Made by a program: the position numbers and the translations under genes. Positions 57,545 to 64,000 of a stretch of DNA of 64,000 nucleotides are shown here, one piece after another (position 1 is the stretch's first letter; every line of letters begins with the position of its first letter). The notes below the pieces were generated by a model that was not told where the DNA came from, made no database searches, and saw only the letters and a list, made by a program, of their open reading frames with translations. The DNA comes from Streptomyces sp. JH14 (GTDB lineage: Bacteria > Actinomycetota > Actinomycetes > Streptomycetales > Streptomycetaceae): positions 1 to 64,000 of the forward strand of contig NZ_JAJNEL010000001.1 of NCBI RefSeq assembly GCF_029428675.1, in the 5' to 3' direction.

Positions 57545-58774
57545 TCAGGCGCGCTCGAAGGCCAGCGCCACGTTGTGTCCGCCGAAGCCGAAGGAGTGGC
57601 TGACGGCCCGCTCGACGTCCTGCCGGCGCGGCTCCTTGGTCACGCAGTCGAGACCGAATCCGTCCGGCAGCGCGTCCAGGTTGGCGATCGGCGGCACGAC
57701 GCCGTGCTCCAGCGTCAGTACGGTCGCCACCGCCTCGATCGCACCGGCGGCGGCGAGAGTGTGCCCGAGTACCCCCTTCGGGGCGGTGACCGAGGGCCGG
57801 TGCGGGAAGAGCCGGGAGACCAGCGCGGTCTCCATCGCATCGTTCAGTGGAGTGGATGTGCCGTGCGCATTGATGTGATCGACCTCGCGGGGCGCCCAGC
57901 CCGCCTGGTCCAGCGCCGCTTCCACCGCCTGCTGTGCGCCACGGCCGTCGGGCTCCGGAGCGGTGGGGTGGCGGGCGTCCGTACTGGAACCCGCACCGGC
58001 CAGCAGCGCCCTCGGCCGCCCGCCGCGAGCCCGGGCGTCGGCCGTGCGCTCCAGTACGAGCATGGCGGCGCCCTCGCCCATGACGAACCCGTCACGGTCC
58101 GCGGCGAACGGCCGCGACGCGCCCGCCGGATCGGCGGTGCGGGTGGAGAGCGCGCCCAGCTTCGCGAACGCCGCCACCACCAGCGGCGTCAGTACGGCCT
58201 CCGCCCCGCCCGCGACAGCGATGTCGCAGCGGCCGCTCGTCAGCAGGTCACGCGCGACGGCGATCGCGGTGGCCCCGGAGGCGCAGGCGGTGGCGGTCGC
58301 GAGGCTGGGCCCGTGGGCGCGCAGCGCAATCGCGACCTCCCCGGCCGCCGCGTTCGGGATCATCATCGGTACCAGGAGCGGTGAGATCGCCTCCGGTCCT
58401 GCGTCGTCCAGCTTGCGGAGGTTGTCGATGAGCACGGACACGCCGCCGACGCCGACACCCAGCACCACACCGACCCTGGAGCCGTCCCAGCCCGCCGGGG
58501 AGAGCCCGGCATCCGCCACGGCCTGCCGGGCGGCGATCACGGCCAGTTTCACGAACCGTGCCATCCGCCACACCGTGCGCTCGCCCACCGCCTGGTCCAG
58601 GTCGATCCCGTCGATCCGACAGGCGAAGTCGACCGGCAGCCCGGCGAGTTCGTCGATGCTCCGCGCCACGGAACGTCCCGCGCACAGTCCCGCCCAGAAG
58701 GTGGGCTCGTCGGCCCCCGCGGGAGTCACCAGCCCCATTCCCGTCACCGCGACCCCGGTGTCATCCTGCGTCAT
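57545..58774 (-). CDS. Beta-ketoacyl-ACP synthase II family protein (FabF-like)
   Basis: 409 residues, thiolase fold. The catalytic triad is complete: Cys in ATATACASGATAIA (about 163), His in INAHGTSTPLNDAMET and His in GVLGHTLAAAGAIEAVAT. The KAS start VAVTGMGLVTPAGADEPTFWAGLCAGRS is normal. ATG 58774 follows GGAGGGAATGGGAC. No ACP or other fatty acid gene lies nearby, so it is likely a stand-alone or secondary-metabolite-type condensing enzyme. The upstream membrane protein gene is divergent. Confidence 0.92.
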   Translation of the reverse strand: MTQDDTGVAVTGMGLVTPAGADEPTFWAGLCAGRSVARSIDELAGLPVDFACRIDGIDLDQAVGERTVWRMARFVKLAVIAARQAVADAGLSPAGWDGSRVGVVLGVGVGGVSVLIDNLRKLDDAGPEAISPLLVPMMIPNAAAGEVAIALRAHGPSLATATACASGATAIAVARDLLTSGRCDIAVAGGAEAVLTPLVVAAFAKLGALSTRTADPAGASRPFAADRDGFVMGEGAAMLVLERTADARARGGRPRALLAGAGSSTDARHPTAPEPDGRGAQQAVEAALDQAGWAPREVDHINAHGTSTPLNDAMETALVSRLFPHRPSVTAPKGVLGHTLAAAGAIEAVATVLTLEHGVVPPIANLDALPDGFGLDCVTKEPRRQDVERAVSHSFGFGGHNVALAFERA

Positions 58775-59052
58775 GTCCCATTCCCTCCGTCGGGCACCGT
58801 GCGTGTTCGTGCGCGGCCCGCCCGGCGCAGCGCCGCGGGCCCCGGGGCCGGAACGCCGTCGAAGGCGGTGACCAGCGCGCGGTTGTCGGCTGTCGAACGG
58901 CGGTCACCCCCGCGAGGATGCGTGCACTGCGCCGAACGGGCGCACGTGCGGTCCGGGGGCGTGAACGGCCATACCTCCCGCGAACACCCCGTGCTCACCC
59001 GTACGCAGCAGCCCGCCGCGCTGCGCGGGCGTGCAGAGCATCCCCTGGAGTC

Positions 59053-60354
59053 ATGGCATCACCGGACCCCGGCCGCTCGGATTCCTCCGCCTCCCGTGGC
59101 GATCTCGATGCGCTGCGCGCACGGGTGGCGCAGTTGGAGGCGCGTGCTCCGGCGCGGTCCCGGCACCGGATCCGGCCGTTCTTCGCCGTCCTGCTGATCC
59201 TCGTCGCGGCCGTCCTGACCCCGCTGAGCGTGGTCGCCGCCTGGGCCAGGGACGACATCGGTGACACCGACCGCTATGTGGCGATGGTGAGACCCCTGGC
59301 CTCCGACCCCGACGTGCAGGCCGCGGTGTCGAAGCGGGTCACCGATGTCGTGATGACCCATCTGGACGTCCACTCCCTCCTCGAACAGGTGGCCCCCGCG
59401 GACCGGCCGGTCGTCGACAAGGCGCTGGGGCGGCTGAGCGGCCCGATCACCACGGGGGTCTCGAACTTCGTGCGCGAGACGGTGGACAGGTTCGTGACGT
59501 CGGACGCCTTCGAGAAGGTGTGGGTCGATCTCAACCGGGATGCCCACGCAGCCGTGGTGAAGGCGCTCTCGGGCAGCGGCGGCGGCGCGGTGAAACTCAC
59601 CAATGACACGGTGGTCATCGACCTTGCTCCGGTCATCGACCGGGTGAAACAGCGCCTCGTCGACCGGGGGCTGACGATCGCGGCGAAGATCCCCGAGATC
59701 CACACCGACTTCACCGTGCTGACGTCCGACGCGATCGGCAAGGCCAAGAAAGGGTTCCGGCTGCTGCAGATCGTCGGATTCTGGTTGCCGGTGCTGACCC
59801 TCGTGCTCGCCGCCGTCGGGGTGCTGCTCGCCGTGCGCCGACGTCGCGCGCTGATCACTGCGGCCCTCGCGGTCGCGGTGGGCGCCGCGGTGCTCGGCCT
59901 GGCGCTCTGGGTCTTCCGCGCGTTCTATCTGGACAGTCTTCCGGCGGCGGTGTCGCAGCCGGCGGCCGGTTCGGTCTTCGACGCCCTGGTCGGATATCTC
60001 CGCGCCGGGGTCCGGATGGTGATCACGCTCGGCGTGGTGGTGGCGCTCGCCGCCTGGCTCACGGGTGAGGGCCGCGCCGCCGCCCGGGTCAAGGCCATGT
60101 GGGGCGGCGGCATCGGTGCCGTGCGCGATGCGGCGGGTCTCACCGGTGGCCCGGTCGGCGCCTGGGTACACCGGGCGAAGACCCCGCTGAACTGGACGGT
60201 CGTCGTGGTGGCCGCTGTGGTGCTGATCGTGTGGAACCGCCCGACGGCGCTGGTCACCGTATGGATCGCGATCGCGGCGCTGTTCGCCCTCGCGGTCGTG
60301 GAGTTCCTCGACGACGACAGCACACCGCATCTGACTCCGGCTCCGCACGGGTAG
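59053..60354 (+). CDS. Multi-spanning membrane protein of unknown function
   Basis: 433 residues. One helix after a charged, coiled N-terminus (DLDALRARVAQLEARAPARSR, then FFAVLLILVAAVLTPLSVVAAWA), a long extracellular region (about 65-235: DTDRYVAMVRPLASDPDVQAAVSKRVTDVVM and VVIDLAPVIDRVKQRLVDRG) and then four or five helices from QIVGFWLPVLTLVLAAVGVLL to the end. The family is frequent in Streptomyces and has no assigned function. ATG 59053 follows GGAG. Its stop codon TAG is the first three bases of MITE copy B, so the repeat begins exactly where the gene ends. Confidence 0.85.
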   Translation: MASPDPGRSDSSASRGDLDALRARVAQLEARAPARSRHRIRPFFAVLLILVAAVLTPLSVVAAWARDDIGDTDRYVAMVRPLASDPDVQAAVSKRVTDVVMTHLDVHSLLEQVAPADRPVVDKALGRLSGPITTGVSNFVRETVDRFVTSDAFEKVWVDLNRDAHAAVVKALSGSGGGAVKLTNDTVVIDLAPVIDRVKQRLVDRGLTIAAKIPEIHTDFTVLTSDAIGKAKKGFRLLQIVGFWLPVLTLVLAAVGVLLAVRRRRALITAALAVAVGAAVLGLALWVFRAFYLDSLPAAVSQPAAGSVFDALVGYLRAGVRMVITLGVVVALAAWLTGEGRAAARVKAMWGGGIGAVRDAAGLTGGPVGAWVHRAKTPLNWTVVVVAAVVLIVWNRPTALVTVWIAIAALFALAVVEFLDDDSTPHLTPAPHG

Positions 60355-60514
60355 AGGCTGTCCCGTCATCCTGGTGGATCAGCGCGCGGCGTCGGATGTG
60401 GTGCCTCGCACGGCGGAGGGGCGTCCTCAAACGGGCGTATGCGGGCGTTCCGACAACGCAGCGAGGTGCCTCAGATGTCGGCGTGCGCCCGCCAGGGACT
60501 ACGGGACGGTTCTT
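60352..60514. mobile_element. MITE-like repeat, copy B (about 163 bases)
   Basis: Left end TAGAGGCTGTCCCGTCATCC; right end ACGGGACGGTTCTTGG, more diverged. The interior follows copy A (42444-42611) in the same order with the blocks GTGGATCAGCGCGCGGCGTC and GGGCGTTCCGACAACGC. No protein-coding capacity. Its first bases are the TAG stop of the membrane protein gene. Confidence 0.78.
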
Positions 60515-60566
60515 GGCCGTGGCGCCCGGGGCCACCGCCGCCGGGAGGGCGATGACCCGGCCGTGT

Positions 60567-61529
60567 TCAGGCGTGGGCCAGTGCCGCCCGCAGCTCCGGC
60601 TCGTCGGGCGGGTTCGCCCCGGCCCGTGCGACGGTGAGCGCCGCGGAGGCCGCCGCGTGCCGGAGTACGTCGGTCACGGTCGCCGGGGCGATGGCGCGCA
60701 GCCGTTCGCGTCCGGTGGCGCCCAGCAACTCGTGTGCGGCAAGGGCGTGCAGCGTGCCCGACATGAACGCGTCGCCTGCGCCCACGGTGTCGACGACCTC
60801 GGTGGCGGGTGCGTCGACGGTGGCCCGCCCGCCCGGAGTGAAGGCAAGTGCACCGTCGGCGCCGCGGGTGACCAGGACGAGGGCGGGACCGCCCGTGCCG
60901 AGCCAGCGTGCGGCGACGGACTCCGGGGACTGCCCCGGGTACAGCCAGTCCAGGTCCTCGTCGCTGGCCTTGACGACGTCGCTGAGTGCGACGCAGTGCT
61001 CCACCCGGCGGACGGCCCCGTCGTGGTCGCCCATCAGTGCCGCCCGCACATTGGGGTCGTAGCTGACGGTCGCGGAGGTACGCAGCGACTCGACGGCGGC
61101 GAGGACGGTGGCCGCGCCGGGCTCCATCACCGTCGCGATCGAGCCGGTGTGCACATGGTCCGGCGACCGCTTGGGCACCACCGGGGACAGCGTCCAGGTG
61201 ATGTCGAAGGTGTACGCGGCGTGGCCGCCGTCGTCCAGCGCCACCGCTGCCGTCGGGGTGGGTGCCGTGGAGCCGTCAGTACGCAGGACGACCCCGGCCG
61301 ACGTCAGATGGTCCGCGATCAGCCGGCCCTCGTCGTCCGGGCCCAGCTGGGTGAGCAAAGTGCTGGACCGGCCCAGCCGGGCCAGGCCGTACGCCACATT
61401 GGCCGGGCTGCCGCCGGGGTGCACCTGGTCGGCCGCGCCGGGCAGCCGGACGATGTCGGCGACGCATTCACCGATGACCAGGAAGCCGGGCGAGTCCGGT
61501 GAGTCGAGGAGGTCGGCCGTGTCGGGCAT
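60567..61529 (-). CDS. PfkB-family carbohydrate kinase (fructokinase-like)
   Basis: 320 residues, ribokinase fold. N-terminal motif GGSPANVAYGLARLG (about 39), C-terminal motif DTVGAGDAFMSGTLHALA with the catalytic Asp and anion hole. The substrate lid FLVIGECVADIVRL is in front. ATG 61529 follows GGAGAC. It would phosphorylate a hexose such as fructose. It stands alone; no transporter or regulator is adjacent. The stop lies 53 bases from MITE copy B. Confidence 0.9.
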   Translation of the reverse strand: MPDTADLLDSPDSPGFLVIGECVADIVRLPGAADQVHPGGSPANVAYGLARLGRSSTLLTQLGPDDEGRLIADHLTSAGVVLRTDGSTAPTPTAAVALDDGGHAAYTFDITWTLSPVVPKRSPDHVHTGSIATVMEPGAATVLAAVESLRTSATVSYDPNVRAALMGDHDGAVRRVEHCVALSDVVKASDEDLDWLYPGQSPESVAARWLGTGGPALVLVTRGADGALAFTPGGRATVDAPATEVVDTVGAGDAFMSGTLHALAAHELLGATGRERLRAIAPATVTDVLRHAAASAALTVARAGANPPDEPELRAALAHA

Positions 61530-61813
61530 GGGCGGGATGTCTCCTTGCGTGCGCGTACGTACGTGTGGCGGCCGGCGGCGCGGCCGCCGAACCCGTCGGG
61601 TCCGATCCTGCCCTGCCCGCGCGGAATGCCGGACGGCGGATACCCGTCACGGCGGTGGGCCGGCCGGCCGTCGGCGTGTCCGGGGACCGTCGACGACGGA
61701 GGGGGCTCCTGAACGGCCGCACGCGCAGGAGCCGTTCGCCGCCGGTGGCGCCGGCGAGGCGGCGTGCGGCGCTGCGCCGGCCCGGCCGACCGGAGGTGTC
61801 CGGAGGTGAACGG

Positions 61814-61858
61814 CCGGAGTCCCCCGGCCGGCCGTGGGGCGCACGCGGGGGACTCCGG
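61814..61858 (-). terminator. Hairpin terminator of the L31 gene
   Basis: 12-bp perfect stem (61814-61825 with 61847-61858), arm CCGGAGTCCCCC, 13 bases after the L31 stop. A second, weaker inverted pair GGCTCCTG/CAGGAGCC (61704-61711, 61726-61733) lies further on. Otherwise the 341-base gap 61530-61870 holds no gene that I can support. Confidence 0.75.
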
Positions 61859-61870
61859 AGGCGGGTGGGG

Positions 61871-62134
61871 TCAGGAGGCGTCCTCGCGCCCCTCCTCCCC
61901 GTACCGACGCTCGAACTTGGCGACCTGCCCCTCGGTGTCGACCACGCGGGCCTTGCCGGTGAAGAAGGGATGGCTCTCGGCGGAAATCTCCACGTCGATG
62001 ACGGGATAGGTGTTGCCGTCGTCCCAGTCGATGGTCTGGTCGCTGGACGCGGTGGACCGGGTCAGAAAGGCATAGCCCGCGGAGCGGTCGCGGAAGACGA
62101 CGGGCCGGTATGAAGGGTGCTTGTCCTGCTGCAT
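61871..62134 (-). CDS. rpmE2: Ribosomal protein L31, type B (zinc-independent)
   Basis: 87 residues. The L31 fold is clear: [79 protein letters not shown]. There is no CxxC zinc pair, so it is the zinc-independent paralogue (C-minus, YkgM-type) that replaces the zinc form in zinc starvation. ATG 62134 follows AGGAG. In Streptomyces this gene is usually repressed by Zur, but I find no good Zur box (TGAAAATGATTTTCA type) in the 180 bases upstream. Confidence 0.95.
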   Translation of the reverse strand: MQQDKHPSYRPVVFRDRSAGYAFLTRSTASSDQTIDWDDGNTYPVIDVEISAESHPFFTGKARVVDTEGQVAKFERRYGEEGREDAS

Positions 62135-62314
62135 GCCTGCTCCTGGGGAGGTACGGACGGACTCGGCTCCAGCCCAGCCTCGCGAACGGAGCGGGTGGGC
62201 GCGATCGCAGACGGTCCGTACGGGGGGCCGTGCCGTGCCCCCGGTGCCGTGCGGGGCCGGTCCGGCGTCCGAGGACGGCCGCTCGGCCCCGCGGGCTTCG
62301 GCATGCCGGGCAGA

Positions 62315-63199
62315 TCACCGGCAGCCCATGTGCTCCTTCACGGCGGGCCATGCCTCCACCCCGTCCGGGGTGCGGACATAGACCCTGGACGTGTCGTCCG
62401 TCAGCCACAGTTCCCAATCGTCCAGGTGGTAGCCCGTGGACCGCGCATCGGCGGGCATCGTCACGTCCCCGTCGTACGCCGAGGTGAGCATGCCCGAGGG
62501 GAGTACGCCCTTCGGATCACGCGCGTACACCTTCCGGCCGGCCGGTCCCTCCCCCGAACCCGCGCCCCGTTCAAGGAAGTTCGCCTCCTGCCAGTCGCAG
62601 TGCGCCGAGCCTGCCGAGCTGCTCAGCTCGGCCACGGGCACCCGGTGGCCGTCCTTGTCCGTCCAGACCCGGTACGGCTGCTTGTCCGTATAGCTCGACG
62701 GCAGCTCCGCCGGGTCGCACGAGGCGGCGGTCTCCGGTCCCCAGCCCGGGCGCCCCTCGCCGTCCTTGGCGACGATGACGGCGATCTTCGTCCTGCCGTC
62801 CACGTCGAACGAGTACAGGACCCGGTCCGCTTCCCTGCGCTCCACGCGGTAGCCGTACTGCGGAAGATCCGGCTGCTCGATCTCGAAGTGCAGCTTGAGC
62901 CCTTCCTCGGGCCTCGCCCCGCCGTCGCCCTTGCTCCAGGGTTCACTGCCGCCTCCGGAGTAGATGACCCCGTCGCACTCCAGAGCGCGGCCGGCCGCAC
63001 CCGATTCCGTCATCCTGGCCTGCGCGGTGTCGGCCTCGACCTTCGGGTGCGGCAGGTGGAGCGGGCCGCTGTAGGGCGCGGCCGGCGGGGTCCCCTCGAT
63101 CACGAGGTCCTCGGATCCGCTCCCGCACGCCACCGCCGCCAGCGCGGTCACCAGGACACCCGCGACCGCTGCACCCAACCTGACTCCGACTCTGTTCAT
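62315..63199 (-). CDS. Hypothetical lipoprotein
   Basis: 294 residues. Lipoprotein signal: VGVRLGAAVAGVLVTALAAVACGSG with the lipobox cysteine in AVAC, so it is anchored on the outer face. The mature protein has three further cysteine sites (LECDGV, ASCDPAEL, AHCDWQE, and the C-terminal MGC), consistent with disulfides. Beta-rich with LHFEIEQPDLPQYGYRVERREADRV and DGRTKIAVIVAKDG. No domain recognised. ATG 63199 has GGGGTGGGG upstream. Single-gene unit followed by a 26-base tandem duplication upstream. Function unknown. Confidence 0.78.
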   Translation of the reverse strand: MNRVGVRLGAAVAGVLVTALAAVACGSGSEDLVIEGTPPAAPYSGPLHLPHPKVEADTAQARMTESGAAGRALECDGVIYSGGGSEPWSKGDGGARPEEGLKLHFEIEQPDLPQYGYRVERREADRVLYSFDVDGRTKIAVIVAKDGEGRPGWGPETAASCDPAELPSSYTDKQPYRVWTDKDGHRVPVAELSSSAGSAHCDWQEANFLERGAGSGEGPAGRKVYARDPKGVLPSGMLTSAYDGDVTMPADARSTGYHLDDWELWLTDDTSRVYVRTPDGVEAWPAVKEHMGCR

Positions 63200-63244
63200 G
63201 CCCCACCCCTGTCCGTCCCCGGCCCTTGTTGCCCGCCGGTCGGA

Positions 63245-63296
63245 CGTACGGTGCGATGCGGCGGTTCCGCCGTACGGTGCGATGCGGCGGCTCCGC
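63245..63296. repeat. 26-base tandem duplication upstream of the lipoprotein gene
   Basis: Copies 63245-63270 and 63271-63296 differ at one base (start CGTACGGTGCGATGCGGCGG). They lie between the lipoprotein start and the stop of the binding-protein gene. Confidence 0.8.
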
Positions 63297-63302
63297 CGCG
63301 CC

Positions 63303-64000
63303 CTACCGCCGCTGCGCCGCCTCCACCGCGTCCGCCACGAGCGCCAGGAACCGGGCATGGGCCTGAGGACTGCACACCGGCTCCGGATTCCACGGCACCA
63401 CCGCGGCCGCCCCGTCCGGCGCCGCCCACAGCGCGTTCGGCCCGAGTGCGTCCAGGGGGGTCGCGTTGGACCGGATGTCGGTGAGCAGGATCCCGGGCCG
63501 GAGGGCCGTCGCTTCCGCCCATCCGACGGTGGACCAGTTGGACCCGGGCCCGGCGGCCGGTTCGACGACGTCGACGCCGAGCTCCAGCAGCACGCGAAGC
63601 TCCGGCCACATGCGCGGGCGGGCGAGATGCGCCTGGTCCTGCCCGGCCGGCGACAGGGCGAGCACCCGGGGCCCGGACGGACCGGTGGCGAGGCTGCGCA
63701 GCCGGTCCCGGGCGGCGTCCAGGTCCTGCGTCGCGGCCGGGGTCTCCTCGGCCCCGAGCGAGCGGGCCAGCTCGGCGAACCGGTCACCGATGTCGGCGAG
63801 CGTGCGCGCCTGTCCCACGTCGATGACGACGACCGGGACGTGCTCCTCCACGTGTTTGGCGGTCTCGGGGGCAAGCCCGTAGACACGGCCTCCCCCGTAG
63901 CTGACGGCGACCACGAGGTCCGGCTCGCCTCGCAACAGCGTGTCCGCGTCGAGGGCGCTGCCCGCGCCGAGGTACTCGACGGCAGCCGACGGCAGGGATC
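63303..64000 (-). CDS. Siderophore-type ABC transporter substrate-binding protein, 5' end outside window
   Basis: At least 231 residues; the N-terminus is off the right edge. The frame is open through base 64000 and reads SLPSAAVEYLGAGSALDADTLL before RGEPDLVVAVSYGGGRVYGL. Class III binding-protein features follow: PVVVIDVGQARTLADIGDRFAELARSLGAEE, RVLALSPAGQDQAHLAR, LLELGVDVVEPA, GILLTDIRS and VVPWNPEPVCSPQAHARFLALVADAVEAA. The type binds ferric siderophores or cobalamin. No permease or ATPase gene is seen within the window; they may lie beyond 64000. The upstream (left) lipoprotein is transcribed the same way. Confidence 0.83.
   Translation of the reverse strand, partial: SLPSAAVEYLGAGSALDADTLLRGEPDLVVAVSYGGGRVYGLAPETAKHVEEHVPVVVIDVGQARTLADIGDRFAELARSLGAEETPAATQDLDAARDRLRSLATGPSGPRVLALSPAGQDQAHLARPRMWPELRVLLELGVDVVEPAAGPGSNWSTVGWAEATALRPGILLTDIRSNATPLDALGPNALWAAPDGAAAVVPWNPEPVCSPQAHARFLALVADAVEAAQRR

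Noticed and set aside
63245..63296. Possible CRISPR-like repeat
   Set aside because: Only two directly adjoining 26-base copies and no spacers; a simple tandem duplication.

Overview
The window is high-GC DNA with strong codon-position bias, GGAGG-type ribosome sites, frequent GTG and TTG starts, 4-base ATGA gene overlaps, TAT and lipoprotein signals, and gene families typical of a Streptomyces chromosome arm (ROK, FCD-GntR, MmyB-type XRE, ABC-F, SpoIIE phosphatase, DUF5997, type B L31). I read it as Streptomyces or a very close relative. No rRNA, tRNA or CRISPR array was seen.

Left part, 1-25 kb. A 5'-truncated OFA-type (oxalate/formate) MFS transporter is followed by a long minus-strand block. 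A TAT-exported TIM-barrel isomerase comes first. Next is a tight seven-gene operon (10314 to 2879) that is an Ebo-type cluster: inositol-3-phosphate synthase, UbiA-family EboC, a TIM-barrel isomerase, EboA, TatD-like EboB, EboE and an EboF-like phosphodiesterase. The usual dehydroquinate-synthase-like EboD is absent and a different sugar-phosphate cyclase (inositol-phosphate synthase) is present. Upstream lies a secreted 1241-residue protein (PQQ-type sugar dehydrogenase, PKD, carbohydrate-binding, ThuA and 3-keto-disaccharide-hydrolase domains), a second TIM-barrel isomerase, a Gfo/Idh/MocA oxidoreductase, a ribose-type ABC importer and a ROK regulator. A 25-bp dyad element occurs before both the ROK gene and the giant secreted protein, suggesting one regulon, possibly for 3-keto-glycoside use. 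An FCD-GntR regulator, a KAS III, a broken PanE/formate-dehydrogenase chimera and fdhD follow.

Middle, 25-38 kb. This is mostly single genes: a bile-acid-symporter family protein with a divergent LysR regulator, an acyl-CoA ligase, an aldo/keto reductase, a ricin-type lectin, a small secreted protein, two methyltransferases, a LysR effector-domain protein without HTH divergent from DUF5997, an MBL hydrolase, pterin dehydratase, an XRE regulator and a DUF1275 protein. Several of these look leaderless (TAN3T, 6-7 nt, start codon).

Mobile zone, 38-43 kb. An IS5-family transposase and a GNAT acetyltransferase gene share one pair of 20-bp inverted repeats, so the acetyltransferase looks like a passenger. 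A second, decayed IS5-family transposase is interrupted by a complete IS30 element with a 3-bp target duplication. A 168-bp MITE-like repeat follows. Related copies or ends occur at 49.4 and 60.4 kb, and all three coincide with stop codons of host genes.

Right part, 43-64 kb. An ABC-F resistance-type protein has an 8-codon leader ORF. A BlaI-type repressor with a frameshifted M56 (BlaR1-like) partner lies divergent from a DedA-PAP2-PAP2 operon. Then come a SpoIIE-type phosphatase, GNAT, quinone oxidoreductase, a decayed XRE-cupin regulator, SnoaL-like protein, hydroxyisobutyrate-dehydrogenase-type reductase, P450, PRC-barrel protein, an acyl-CoA oxidase remnant, KAS II, a membrane protein, a PfkB kinase, type B L31, a lipoprotein and a 5'-truncated siderophore-type binding protein running off the end.
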